Shown here one piece after another: positions 1 to 10,128 of a stretch of 64,000 nucleotides of DNA (its first letter is position 1; every line of letters begins with the position of its first letter). Under the pieces are notes generated by a model. The model saw nothing but the letters and a program-made list of their open reading frames with translations, was not told where the DNA came from and did no database searches. Origin of the DNA: Neurospora tetrasperma FGSC 2508 (lineage: Eukaryota > Ascomycota > Sordariomycetes > Sordariales > Sordariaceae); the NCBI RefSeq assembly GCF_000213175.1, contig NW_009799104.1, forward strand, positions 222,685 to 286,684. The letters run 5' to 3'. A program made the translations under genes and the position numbers.

Positions 1-1
1 G

Positions 2-304
2 AGGGAACGGTGGTTGAGGAACGTGAAAGAGGGAAAGGCGAATGTGATCAAGGAGCCAAAGGTGGCGCAACCGACATTGAAAATTCCATCTCCCTCACCG
101 GCAGCAGCGGTTCCGGCTGCACTCGTGGATGGAGGAGAGGTAAGGGATGGTTTTTCGAAGACGGTGCAAGTGGTGGAAGAAAAGAGTGGCGGCGTGAATG
201 GTCATGGTGGTTCATTGGCCGAGAAGGCGGTGATTGATGTGAAGAAGGAGGCAGATATTAGCATCACGATCGCGAGGCTCGACTCCACTGCATGTGTGTA
301 CTGA
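2..304 (+). CDS. C-terminal end of an unidentified protein (partial)
   Basis: The frame is open from the window edge to a TGA at 302-304, about 100 codons. It begins Arg-Glu-Arg-Trp-Leu-Arg, then becomes Ala/Pro/Ser-rich, then charged. There is no ATG near its start, so if real it is the last exon of a gene whose body lies left of the window. A GT at about 140 could be an intron donor and change the reading. No domain is recognised. It could also be a chance open frame; the main support is its length and the Ala/Pro composition seen in other tails here. Confidence 0.35.
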   Translation, partial: RERWLRNVKEGKANVIKEPKVAQPTLKIPSPSPAAAVPAALVDGGEVRDGFSKTVQVVEEKSGGVNGHGGSLAEKAVIDVKKEADISITIARLDSTACVY

Positions 305-1840
305 TGGACATGACTGGGGAGAAATTGTAAGTAAGCAGATGGGAGTGATAAGCAATTAGCAGTCGGTGCACCTTTTTACGAGGTAATCAAACCTTTTTTT
401 TTTCTTTTTTCTTTTTTCCCTTTTTTTTCTTTGTGGGTTATTTTCAATGCAATTTCTTCACTCAAAAGTGCGCTGATCGGGTATGTGCAATCTGTCGCGC
501 CATGGTGAAATGGTTTATCTTGTTCGGGCGGCAGACGAGTCGAAGGGCTTGAGAAACGAGAAGAGAGGAAAACCGACGAGACAAGTTGACTGCCCAGGAA
601 GACTGCAGTGGAGACGAGAGTGTGGCGCCGACCAGAACGTGCCTTCCCCGGGCCGTTTAGGTCATGATCCAATTCTGTTGACATGGACCACGGCAGCTGC
701 CTCAATCCGAGTCAGCCAAAGGGCACCTTCCCGCCTTGGAGCCATCGACCGGCTTGATCGTGATCCCATCCCCAACAGAGGATTAGATGCATTGGCCTAA
801 GCGGCTTGGACGGATCAGGCGAGTTCGACGCTCGTCATGTCGGGCCTTGACAGCACTGCACAATTAAGCGTCTAGGAACTCCAAAGAGAGACCGAAACCG
901 TCGTGGTTTAGCCCAAGTTGGTACACAAAGGTGTCAGAGGCCGAATGTGCACATGCTGAAGGAAGGATGAAGACAACGATTCTACTACCCTTGGATATTT
1001 GGTTGCGGTGGTTTGACCTGGCTTCGCAAGAACACCCACTCTCTTTGCGTAGCCAACTCAAATCTCCACAATCAGACCTCCATGGATTATTACAATACTC
1101 TTTCGAGCTTCATTTCCTGCCATTATACCGCTATTATATATTATTGGCATCTGAATAAAATTTAACTTGTTTGTATACAATAACTGTTCTCTCATGTTCC
1201 TAACCACCGGACACTCAGGATTATCATGGATCAAAAACCATGCAAAAGTGGTGGAAGGTTCCTAAGATCATGAACCCGAAAGGAGGCGGATCAGGAAACG
1301 GGATTTGTCCAAGTCCGACATTTCTTGATTTTAAGACTGATATGTCAAGGTACATGTCAACAGGTATTTTTGCTGCGCTCTGCACTGCCCAGCATGACAC
1401 GCCGCGGATGAAGTTCTCTGTGACTTTTGCCAAGACGAGCAACGAATCAATTTGAGTCGAATTGCGCCCTCTCACCTGTCAATCACGCTTGAAATGTGCT
1501 CTGCTATACCGAGTTTCACAGGAAAGAGCTGCATTTGCTCCTTCCTATCTACCGCAAGGTACATCGCTACCTGCAAGTATCAATCGTTGCACAAGGTTTG
1601 CCGGCCGGAGACAGGCGAAGGGTGCAGTGGTTCCACGGCATCACATGGACTGCCGGCACTAGGAAAGGAGGGGTTCTCTCCCTCGCTCCCTTCAGCGATC
1701 AAGACCGAATTCCTTCACGCAGCTGACTTGAACTCTGACAATCCACATTGTGAACATCGCGAACTTCCTTTCTGATAACTCACCAACAACACAGTTACAA
1801 CTCACCACGAAAGGCAGATACAGCAATTTCCATAACCGCC
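305..1840. other. Intergenic, no gene recognised
   Basis: A pyrimidine-rich tract lies at about 388-431. Short open frames occur on both strands, but none has a convincing start, domain or splice structure. The last 100 bases before 1841 are C/A-rich, like a promoter and leader for the next gene. Confidence 0.5.
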
Positions 1841-2531
1841 ATGTCTTCCTCCTCCAGCCTAATCCCCACCGAGGCCCTCGTCGGCACCACCGTTGCCATG
1901 TCCTTCATCCTCCTCGGTGCGTCCCGTTCCGTTCTACCATCATGCCCCTCCCTTCCCTCCCTCCCTTGCAAAAACCAACCACCAACTGACTTCCTTCTCC
2001 CCACTAGGCAACGCAATCACCCAATCCTTCATGGGCGTCCCCGCCCTCCTCATCAACTTTCCTCACCCCTCCTCCCCTTCCCACCCCCAAGCCGCCAAAC
2101 ACCTCGGCCAACAATGGCCTGTCTTCTGGCGTGTCGGCAACGTTTTTTTCCGCCCCATCTCCACCTTTGGCATCATCGGCTACGGCTACGCCGCCTGGGC
2201 CAGCTATTCTCGCTCTTTCTCCTCCTCCTCTTCCTCCACCACTGTCACCTCGGGTAGCAACAACAACAACGCATGGAAGTTTTATGCCATTAGTGCCTTG
2301 TGCCATTTGATCACGGTCGTGCATAGTGCGGTCAATATGCAGCCGATCAATGCCAAGATTGAAGGGTTGAATAGACGAGAGGGGGACAAGAACAAGACGG
2401 ATGCGTCGCTGGCCGAGTATTATGCTAGGAAGTGGGCGAGATTGAATCTAGTGAGGCTGGTGATGCCGGCGGTGGCGGGGAGTGTGGCCTTGTGGACTAC
2501 GTTGAGGGCCGGTGCCGGTGGGAGGATTTAA
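1841..2531 (+). CDS. DUF1772 (anthrone-oxygenase-like) membrane protein
   Basis: Two exons, 1841-1916 and 2008-2531, give 199 residues. The intron starts GTGCGT, has a CTGAC branch site at 1986-1990 and ends CTAG; splicing restores a Gly codon and joins two open frames. The protein has an N-terminal hydrophobic segment (about residues 12-26), a central Phe-rich segment with Tyr/Gly, a Ser/Asn-rich loop, a third membrane segment and a C-terminal Val/Ala-rich helix. The Pro-Ile-Asn-x-Lys-Ile motif followed by Trp-Ala-Arg-Leu-Asn-x-x-Arg is the DUF1772 signature. Known members include small anthrone oxygenases beside polyketide synthases (HypC, AurJ), but most fungal paralogs are uncharacterised. 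There is no polyketide synthase nearby, so an anthrone substrate is not supported here. Confidence 0.85.
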
Positions 2532-3294
2532 GGTTATTGAGCGAGGGAAGGGGAGAAGAGGATCACTGGAGATGACAACATGCTATGATTTTATTTGGGG
2601 AGAGGCTGGGTTGCGACGAGGATTGTTCGTCATGAGAACGACGAGACATGTTTGTTTCACAATGTATTGAGACGATAAGGAAAACAGCAGAGTGTAATGT
2701 GTATGGTGTAGACACATGGGCAACAAACGGTCATTAATGGGGATAATTAGGAGTGTTCAAGTACAATACGAGCTGTGCCTCATGATTAAATCAGAAATAC
2801 GGTTTGGCGAAGACAAGGTTCAGACCAGTGACTTGGCCGTAGAAGTTTATTGCAGTGGCATCCTGATGACCCTTATCTTCCCAGGATCGCTAAGTAACAG
2901 AGTTCTTTCTCTCTTACATTTTGCACAAGGACGAACTAATCATGTCTGAAGGTGTTCCATTTGACTATTTGATTCTGCAAGTCTACTGGTACCATGTACT
3001 GCCGAACTACCGAGGACCAACATGGCCACCAGAAGGGCGTCTTTGCCCGGGTAACTCTTAGTGAGTAAATCTACTGATGACAAAGGAAAATAATGCTTGT
3101 GAGAAGCTTAGCAGACATGAAACACCCCTCGCCTTTCCGTCTTCAAGGTACCAGGCTGGTGTATCTCCGTTAACAACATGAGATTGTTTTATCTTCTTCA
3201 TCTTCTTCTTCCCTTTGATCCCTCCTTTTTCTTATTTCCCTTCTTCTTTCTTCTATATCAACTCTTGTCGTACCATCTCTTCCACAGCCAGTAA
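2532..3294. other. Intergenic between convergent genes
   Basis: Presumably 3' untranslated sequence of the DUF1772 gene (right of 2531) and of the NTF2-like gene (left of 3295). The 3180-3270 stretch is a CT-rich tract. A 77-codon frame at 2716-2949 has no recognisable domain and sits where a 3' UTR is expected. Confidence 0.5.
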
Positions 3295-5082
3295 TCACCC
3301 CACCCTCCCTCCCCCTCTCCCACCTCCAAACCAGAAATTCCCCAACGCAACCCCCGCCACAAAAGTCGCTGCGCCCGAAACCCACTCCCTCTTGACAGCC
3401 ACCTGCCCAGTCCGGTCGTCCAACTCCACAGGAAGCAGCCGTGAAGGAACAAACTGATTAATGACCTCGATCGTGTCGACAACGGTGCCGCTCCAACCTT
3501 TGTTCTCTCCACGTCCATGTTCATGGTCAACTAGATCACCTGACGACGACCACAATCCCGAATTATGACCATGAACATGCCCGAAACCAGAACCAGAACC
3601 AGAACCAGAATTAAAAGCTTCGGGTCCCTTGGCTGGACTTGTGCTTTTGGTAGTAGCGAATCGCAATTTCTTCCATTTCGGTGTACAATCTGCTTCTTCC
3701 GCATCTGCATCATTGGTAGATGGAGGACCTGAAGTCTCAGCCGACCAATCAACCAGACACCTTAGCGGCGAGTTTTGGTTGGAAGAAGGGTACTCGGTCG
3801 TAGTACTGAATGTGTCGGACGTGTCTAGACTGTTTAGACCGTTCATGGGCATGGGATATTGAACTGGCCTGTCCATCCCCAATTGATGTCCATGTCTGTG
3901 TGTATGCAAGGTCTCACAACCCATTACTTTACTTGGCGAACCCCCCCGATTTCCCCCCTCCGAGGAGTCCAGACTCTGTACCGGCGACGGGGGAAGTTCA
4001 GTGACAGTCACTGATGAGTGCCGCATGTGAGGCATGTGATGATGGTGATGGTGATGAACTCCGGACCCGGGACATCCACCTCCTCCGTCTTTGAGTTTGA
4101 GGGTGTCGAGGTCGAGATATGTGGCAGGCTTGTAAGTGGGTGGTGGAGGCGCCGAGGCCTCGTCGAAGCCCTTGGGGGCATGTTTCTTCTTCATCTCGAC
4201 TGCTTTGGCGGAGTCGACGAATTCTTGGATTTTGGAGATTTGCGAGCCGCAGGGGGTGAAGGAGATGATGAGGAGGCATTCGTTGTTCCAGTGGATTGTC
4301 TCTTTATCTGTGGATTTGTCTTGTTGAGATTGAAATGACGGCTCTTCTAGGATTGGTGGTGATGGTGATGGGGGTGAAGGGTGTGCATCTTCTAATGATG
4401 TTGGGGGTGAAGACGACGTTGGTTCTTGTTCTTCTTCGTGGCAAGAAAATGTCGATGGGTTGGAGAGACTGAGAGAGGAAAGAGGAGGGATTTCTGAACC
4501 GGGTTCGGTGACTTCGGTGATGGGACTCAGGAGTGTCTCTGGAATTTCGGGTGACTCTGCTAGGTCTCCCAAGATATTACTTAGGTCTCCATCAGGGTTG
4601 TACACGTCTTCCATATCCACTTGGGGAGTGACCTCTTCTTTGGCCTCCATCCCGACTTTCCCACCCTCTTCAGCCTTGCCCTCCCCCTTCTCGCCTTCAG
4701 GCTTCTCCTTGGTCTTCAAGATCCCTTCCATTGCGCACCTCAATATCACCCCCCCTCTGTCCGGATCCTCCCACAGCTCTGTAGGCTTCATATCAAAGCT
4801 CTGGAATGCTGAGAAAACCATGGCGGCATGGTGCGCAAAGTCCTCCTTGCCCCTCACTGGCATGCCCAAGGATTGGGGAAGAACCTCGTGAGTGAAATTC
4901 GGACTGAGGGGTTGAAGGAGAGTAGGTGCAGAGAGGGAGCTGTAGCCTTTGAGCAGGCGACGAAGGGTCTTGAGGCGTGTATCGGCGACGGACTGGGGAC
5001 GGGGTAAGCCGGAATAGACATGGTGTTGGATGGAGTGTTCCAGAGTGGGATCAGTAGATGGTGGAGTGGAGGGCGATGCCAT
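3295..5082 (-). CDS. NTF2/SnoaL-like protein with long acidic insert, His7 tract and C-terminal hydrophobic segment
   Basis: A 595-codon frame with an ATG in GCCATC context. Residues about 30-120 (a DTRLKTLRRLLKGY-type helix, a pocket with Pro-Asn-Phe, then Lys-Glu-Asp-Phe-Ala-His-His) look like the first half of an NTF2/SnoaL fold. Residues about 263-292 (a strand ending Ser-Phe-Thr-Pro-Cys-Gly, then an Ile-Gln-Glu-Phe-Val-Asp-Ser helix) look like its last strand and helix. Between them lies about 140 residues of Glu/Ser/Pro-rich low complexity. Residues 343-349 are seven consecutive His. A Gly/Ser run follows near residue 500, and a hydrophobic segment (about 563-582) lies close to the C-terminus, so a tail anchor is possible. 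The fold is an inference from pattern. Part of the insert could in principle be a retained intron, but the frame is open throughout. Confidence 0.7.
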   Translation of the reverse strand: MASPSTPPSTDPTLEHSIQHHVYSGLPRPQSVADTRLKTLRRLLKGYSSLSAPTLLQPLSPNFTHEVLPQSLGMPVRGKEDFAHHAAMVFSAFQSFDMKPTELWEDPDRGGVILRCAMEGILKTKEKPEGEKGEGKAEEGGKVGMEAKEEVTPQVDMEDVYNPDGDLSNILGDLAESPEIPETLLSPITEVTEPGSEIPPLSSLSLSNPSTFSCHEEEQEPTSSSPPTSLEDAHPSPPSPSPPILEEPSFQSQQDKSTDKETIHWNNECLLIISFTPCGSQISKIQEFVDSAKAVEMKKKHAPKGFDEASAPPPPTYKPATYLDLDTLKLKDGGGGCPGSGVHHHHHHHMPHMRHSSVTVTELPPSPVQSLDSSEGGNRGGSPSKVMGCETLHTHRHGHQLGMDRPVQYPMPMNGLNSLDTSDTFSTTTEYPSSNQNSPLRCLVDWSAETSGPPSTNDADAEEADCTPKWKKLRFATTKSTSPAKGPEAFNSGSGSGSGFGHVHGHNSGLWSSSGDLVDHEHGRGENKGWSGTVVDTIEVINQFVPSRLLPVELDDRTGQVAVKREWVSGAATFVAGVALGNFWFGGGRGGGRVG

Positions 5083-6202
5083 CTTGGCGGTTGGTGAGGA
5101 TGAATGCTTGAGTGTTCCGACAAATGTCTGTCAAGATCGGTGATACTTCGCTATTGTGATAAGTGGCGATAGTTGATGGGTGATGATTGCCTCCTTGATA
5201 AGGGCTGGATAACTTGGGTCAATAAGAGGGTATGTGGTTGTTGGTGTCGGGTTGACGATGTTCAAGATTTGCCGTTTATGTTAGCGCAAACAACGTACAG
5301 ACTAGGCGGCGACGACGTGGCTTAGTTCAAGCGAAAGCCTGAAATGAGGTCCATGTGAACACTGCAAAAGCTGTCAAGTGGCTGTCAGGGTGAGTGCGAG
5401 ACAGGCTCAGCAAGCTTTGGCTCTGGGCGAAGAAGAAGCATAGTAGTAATTTCGTGGAGGGCGGTGATCAACCGGACCCGAGATGCTGCTCACTGCCTTC
5501 TTTTCTTCCTTGACAGATGCAAGGAGGTACCACATGACGGGTGAAGGGTTCTCCAATCTGAACTCATCTGGGCTCGTGCATCGCTAAACCTAGTCCTGGG
5601 GGGGAGAGGCTCGTGCAGTCCAAGACCTCGTATATGCCCCTGCCCCCATGTTGGTGCATGCTCTGCGCCCATCCTCATGCCCAGTACGTGCGGTATAATA
5701 CCAGAAAACCACACTCAGGCATGTAAATGATGTGTTGCAGGCATTTGAAGAAGGGTTGAAGCCCAAAAAATGGCGCTAGGGAAGGTGAGAATGCAGGTCA
5801 CGCAATGTAATGCCGGTGTCGTTTCCTTGATGGGAGTTGGCAGTTGGCAGTTGCGAGATTCCAAAATGGTCCAAGTTCAACGTCGTCTCCCTGGATGTGT
5901 CTGTGTAGGTGCAGTCCCGGATGCTGCGGTGGCCACTGCCACTCCGCTGGAATCTTCATGTCAGTGTGACAATGCAGTGTCGTCGGTCATCGGAACTAAC
6001 ACTGCCCTCACAACTTTGTGTTCCATTTGGTTACCTGATCCAAGAAACTCTGACTTGAGAAATTTCCAGTGGCTAACAGGAAACTCAAGGAGATTCTCGC
6101 ATTTGCACTCACTCGAGTCCTCTTCCTCGTTTTCAACTCTGACATTTGTCATCGAACACAACCTGTCAATCTAGCATCGGCACACTTGACACGCCCCCCA
6201 CA
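5083..6202. other. Shared upstream region of a divergent gene pair
   Basis: The minus-strand NTF2-like gene and the plus-strand NmrA-like gene start on either side, so their promoters must lie here. No binding site is recognised with confidence. Open frames at 5770-6174 and 5490-5714 lack domains and are not called. Confidence 0.45.
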
Positions 6203-7180
6203 ATGACCAAGAAAACCATCCTCGTCACCGGTGCCACCGGCCAACAAGGCGGTGCCGTCATTGACGCCCTCATGGACCTCGACAAGTCCGGCGAGAAGTT
6301 CTCCATCCTCGCCGTCACCCGCAAAGCCGACAGCCCTGCTGCCCTTGACCTCGTCAAGCGCTACCCGCGCGTCAAGCTGGTCGAAGGCAACCTCGAGAAT
6401 GTGCCGGCCCTCTTCGAGTCGGCCAAGATCATCGCAGGCGATCAGCAACTCCCCATCTGGGGCGTCTTTTCGGTTCAAGTCTCCATGGGTCCCGGCGTGA
6501 CCTTTGACGGTGAGGTCAAGCAAGGCAAGGCCCTCATTGACGGAGCCATTGCCAACGGTGTTCAGCACTTTGTGTACAGCTCTGTTGAACGCGGCGGCGA
6601 TGCCAGAAGCTGGGAGAACTCGACGCCTATCCCGCACTTCCAGACCAAGAAGATAATTGAGGATTATCTGAATGCGACGTGCGGCAAGCAGCCTGGATCC
6701 AGGATGGGCTGGACTATTCTGAGGCCCGTGGCGTTCATGGACAACCTCAAGCCCGGCATGCCGACGAGCCTCTTCTTGACTGCGCTGAAGAACCACTTGG
6801 GAGAGAACAGGAAGTCTCTGCAGTGGATTGCGGTGCACGATATCGGAGTCTTTGCAGCCAAGGTGTTTGACGCCCCGGAGGACTGGAATCACACGGCGGT
6901 CGGGCTGGCGGGGGATGAGTTGACGATTGAGCAGCTCAGCAGGGCCTTCTCCAAGGCGACTGGGTATCCGATGCCGCTGACGTACTCGTTTGCCGGAAGT
7001 CTGTTGACCTTTGTTGCCAGGGAGCTTGGCTTGATGATTGGCTGGTTCGCGAGCGAGGGCTACAAGGCTGACATTGAGGCGAGGAGGAGGGACCACCCGG
7101 GCATGTTGACGATGGAGCAGTGGTTGCTGACGAAGAGTCACTTTAGCACGGGGGTTGACGGCGCGCAGATTGGAGCTTGA
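6203..7180 (+). CDS. NmrA-like family NAD(P)-binding protein
   Basis: A single exon of 325 residues. The start at 6203 (ACAATG) is preferred over an upstream in-frame ATG at 6146, because the Rossmann motif Gly-Ala-Thr-Gly-Gln-Gln-Gly at residues 10-16 then sits at the expected distance from the N-terminus. An Asn-Leu-Glu-Asn segment near residue 73, Tyr-Ser-Ser-Val-Glu-Arg near 137 and Leu-Arg-Pro-Val-Ala-Phe-Met-Asp-Asn near 185 are typical of NmrA/HSCARG-type atypical short-chain dehydrogenases. Such proteins bind NAD(P) and act as redox sensors, transcription co-regulators or reductases; sequence alone does not say which. The classical nitrogen regulator NmrA is a separate, longer protein, so this should not be called nmr. 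Confidence 0.92.
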   Translation: MTKKTILVTGATGQQGGAVIDALMDLDKSGEKFSILAVTRKADSPAALDLVKRYPRVKLVEGNLENVPALFESAKIIAGDQQLPIWGVFSVQVSMGPGVTFDGEVKQGKALIDGAIANGVQHFVYSSVERGGDARSWENSTPIPHFQTKKIIEDYLNATCGKQPGSRMGWTILRPVAFMDNLKPGMPTSLFLTALKNHLGENRKSLQWIAVHDIGVFAAKVFDAPEDWNHTAVGLAGDELTIEQLSRAFSKATGYPMPLTYSFAGSLLTFVARELGLMIGWFASEGYKADIEARRRDHPGMLTMEQWLLTKSHFSTGVDGAQIGA

Positions 7181-8241
7181 GGCATCGTGGCTTGATGTGT
7201 ATGTGGCAGAGGGAGGAAGAGATGGTGGGAGAAGCGATGAGAGTAAAAAAACGAAAGGGAAGACAGAGGGGTTGGGGACGAGGAGGGGCACCAGAATAAA
7301 CACTCCACTTTATGTGTTGTTACCAATCTTTATCGTTATTGCTCCAGGTTATAATAACCAATTGACTTTTTGTTTTTCTAACTCTACCTCGTCGTAGCTG
7401 ATTCCCTCTAGGCTTCAACAATGTCACCGTCGTCTGAATTGTCTCTTTCCTCGGTTGTCCCCAGGCTGTCCCCTGCCAAGATCACCGTTTTTCCAGGTAC
7501 AGCCAATAAGAGGGGGTGTTATTGACCAATACGGAAGGTGGGGCACCTGCGACACGAACACAACCCCTAACAGCACCCCCTGAGCCCCTACACTTGTAGG
7601 GCTTCGAGACGCCCAGCCAAACCACCACAAGGGGCCTCGCGATCTGGCGATGCTACCATGTCTAACGCCTCCTGTTGCAACATCACCCCTCTAAGATGTC
7701 GCTTCGGTTGGGGATTAGCCGCCTGTCACCACCCTGTCACCGTTCCGTCAAGTTACCCTCGGCTCCCGCTTGGGCTCAAGCGCTGGAACTGTCATTCTGG
7801 AACTGAGTGTTTCCGGCTTCAAGGAGATCGCTCAACCCGGGGCTGTCAATCTGGAGATCTTGATCACTCCTTCAGGTACCACGGACAGGGGCCTCGGTAC
7901 CGTTTCCGAATGTCTTCCCTAACCGAACTCAAGCTGTTACTCCAACTGATAGGAGGTCTGGTAACATTGCAAACTTGACCCTTACTTCCCCTCCTGGGCA
8001 TTTGGTATAAAGTCAGCTTTTTCCCGTCATGTCCATCACTCACCTCCCTCATCAACACACTCACCTCCCTCATCAACACACTCACTCATTCATTCATACA
8101 GCAATCTTCAGTTCATCAACCGCCGGCCGGTCCTTTCATTCTACATCCCACTTCTCGTCAACAACCAGCTAGCCTGTCCTAATACCCACTACTGCCATTA
8201 CCAATATCATCAACAACCACTCAAACTCCAAAATCGCCAAA
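7181..8241. other. Intergenic / promoter of the small secreted protein
   Basis: No gene is recognised. Between about 8037 and 8084 a 21-base CT-rich unit (cactcacctccctcatcaaca) is directly repeated, followed by a CATT-rich run, all in the probable 5' leader of the next gene. GGTATAAAG at about 8003 could be a TATA element; this is a weak inference. Confidence 0.4.
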
Positions 8242-8667
8242 ATGAAGTTCACCATCCTCACCTCCCTCTTCTTCACGGCTCTCTCCGTCAACGCCGCCGT
8301 CATCGAATCCGACACCTCGGTTCTCCGCCGCGACATCTTTGCCCGCCAAAACGCCGGCCGCCCCGTCCCCAGTGGTACCTGCTGCGTCGCCAACACCAGC
8401 TTGAAGCAGGATGTTTGCAATGTCAATGGCCAGACGGGGAGGTGTGTGCCTGCAAGCGTCAACAACTGTGAGTACTTCCTTCCAAACTGTGACTGTTGGT
8501 CGACGATGAGAGATGGGAAATAGAAAGAGAAGAACGGAATGCTAATCACGACATGATGATGAATAGGCGGCGAGCGATTGACGTGCATTGAGGACTCGAG
8601 GTTGACTTGCAACGCCAAGGTGTTGGAGAGGGGAAGGCCTTTGTGCAGACTTCGCCAGGGTGCGTAA
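8242..8667 (+). CDS. Small secreted cysteine-rich protein, 8 Cys
   Basis: Two exons, 8242-8467 and 8567-8667, give 108 residues. The intron starts GTGAGT, contains a GCTAATC branch site and ends ATAG; splicing makes a Cys codon across the junction. Residues 1-19 are a clear signal peptide (Met-Lys-Phe, a Leu/Phe/Ala core, then Val-Asn-Ala-Ala). A Leu-Arg-Arg about ten residues later could be a Kex2-type site. The mature part has eight Cys, the first two adjacent, with no aromatic or charged catalytic cluster. It resembles widespread uncharacterised sordariomycete small secreted proteins. The spacing does not fit hydrophobins, where the paired Cys are the second and third and the sixth and seventh. 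It may be a wall or effector-like protein; function unknown. Confidence 0.8.
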
Positions 8668-9200
8668 GGGGTTGAACTTCGAGGATAATTGATGGGTATG
8701 ATTCATTCCTGGAAGGACTGGCAGTGGGAAAAGAATTGAGTTGGGATAGCTATCATCACTGAGTCGCTCACATGGACTCGTGAAAACAAAAAAGAAGTGG
8801 GATTTTTTACCTCAATTTGGTTTTCTTACTGTGGTGAACAACGCTTCCCAGGACCATCACTAGGACGGGCATCATCTCCCTCGTAGATCCAAACTCCCCC
8901 TCACACTTACTCGCCGAAGACGAACCGGTCTTTTTGAACGCACCCTACGTTCAACACACCTTTGTGGGCAAGAAACCAAACCACAGCCAGGGACCGCCCG
9001 TGTCGAAAGGCACCTCTTTCGACCAACTAGGCATCAGCCTCCTCTAACTTTGCTTCGGAAAGCGCCTCAGGGACCAATCCTGCCGACGGCGGTACGAAGA
9101 CAAAATCGCCGCGCCCAACGACCATGTACGGACACTTCATTATGTGTTGGCGGCGGCAAGGGACTGGCAAGATAAGGTGCTGAACATCAAAGATCATGCC
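8668..9200 (+). pseudogene. Possible degraded coding fragment
   Basis: From about 8866 the plus strand reads an open stretch beginning Gly-Ile-Ile-Ser-Leu-Val-Asp-Pro-Asn-Ser-Pro and ending at a TAA near 9046. A second open stretch (Leu-Cys-Phe-Gly-Lys-Arg-Leu...) runs to a TGA near 9200. Both have protein-like composition but no ATG and no domain I recognise. This may be a gene relic like others in the next 6 kb, or chance. Confidence 0.25.
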
Positions 9201-9216
9201 TGAATTTCATCTGCTA

Positions 9217-9530
9217 TTCACCCCAGGACGGGTATTCCACGTCATCTGCCACAACCACCAGATTGCCAACCATCAGCTCTGGCCATTGCACCGTAATTCC
9301 AACGCCAATATCCCTCAAGCGCAAGGCATCCTCCCATGAACACGAGGACGAACTCCCTTCGTACCGCCTCGCTAACCCCTCATCTTCCAACAACCCCGCT
9401 CCTTGGGAGCAATTCACCGGCTTTCTGCCATCAGACTTCGCTCTTCCCCGCCCCACGGCGCCGCGCTGTCGACGGAAAGCTGGACGTCATGGATGCGAAG
9501 TTGGATGAGCTTCGCTCGTGGAGAGGATGA
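9217..9530 (+). pseudogene. Frameshifted coding relic
   Basis: The plus strand reads a hydrophilic sequence (Lys-Arg-Lys-Ala-Ser-Ser-His-Glu-His-Glu-Asp-Glu, then a Phe-Thr-Gly-Phe-Leu-Pro segment) to about 9460. A neighbouring frame then continues with Val-Asp-Gly-Lys-Leu-Asp-Val-Met-Asp-Ala-Lys-Leu-Asp-Glu and stops at 9530. One frame change would join them. No ATG is placed and no family is recognised. Confidence 0.3.
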
Positions 9531-9564
9531 TGAGTAGATAGCGTGTGGTGGTGCCGGCTTGTTA

Positions 9565-9633
9565 TGTCGATGGGCGCGGTAGCGCGCAGGAGTGTTCCTC
9601 CTGAGGTCGTAGGTCTCAATCCCACATCGACCA
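9565..9633 (+). pseudogene. tRNA-like relic (cloverleaf, GTT at the anticodon position)
   Basis: A nearly complete cloverleaf can be drawn. Acceptor 9565-9571 pairs with 9626-9632 at six of seven positions. The D stem GCGC/GCGC (9574-9577 with 9582-9585) has only a 4-base loop. The anticodon stem CAGGA/TCCTG (9587-9591 with 9599-9603) has a 7-base loop with T at position 33 and GTT at 34-36. The variable loop is AGGTC. The T stem (9609-9613 with 9621-9625) has one mismatch, and its loop is TCTCAAT instead of TTCGAAT. The short D loop and lost TTC suggest it is not functional. Asn identity follows only from the GTT triplet. A tRNA search program would settle it. Confidence 0.45.
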
Positions 9634-9836
9634 TAGCTGGTGCTGCCGGGGGATCGTTTCGTAGCGGGTTAGTGATGGACATGGTGGTTACGCCCCTTCT
9701 AGCGCTCCGCTCCTCTCAACCTGCTTCCGATGTCATTGTCGCGCACTCGACCATGTAGCGGTACATCGCAGCTCAACCGCAGAAGCGTATCAAGCTCGTT
9801 GACCATTCCGGTCTTGGCCGCGACGACTTTACTGTC

Positions 9837-10040
9837 TTAACGCTGACTGGCAATGATAGCCATGTCTTCAGAACCGAGCACGGAAGCCTCAACTAAACGT
9901 GTTTGCGGCATATTATCCTGCTCCTGCCTCTGTCTTTCCCTCTCTTCTTCGATCTCCCTCAGTAGCTTCTCGGCCTTCTCTGCCTTCTCCCGAACCTCCC
10001 TCTTTAGAGGTAACCATCTTCGCGTCATCTTCGGCCCTTT
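9837..10040 (-). pseudogene. Charged coiled-coil coding relic
   Basis: The minus strand reads a Glu/Arg/Lys-rich heptad-like stretch (repeated Glu-Lys-Ala-Glu-Lys, then Glu-Glu-Glu-Arg-Glu-Arg) of about 60 codons with no ATG of its own. It lies downstream, in the minus-strand sense, of the SNF2-like fragment and may be the tail of the same decayed gene, in another frame. Confidence 0.3.
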
Positions 10041-10128
10041 TCTTCAAGTCTCTGGTAACCCTGGCCAGCTGCTCTTCAGCGTTTTTTTGGCCTTTTTTCC
10101 AACAGATGAACTTGGGGTGGAGGACACA

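Noticed and set aside
1841-2531. Assigning the DUF1772 protein to a polyketide cluster
   Set aside because: No polyketide synthase, tailoring enzyme or cluster regulator lies nearby.
6149-7303. 384-codon minus-strand open frame
   Set aside because: It is the complement of the NmrA-like gene; it owes its length to the codon bias of the real gene and has no domain.
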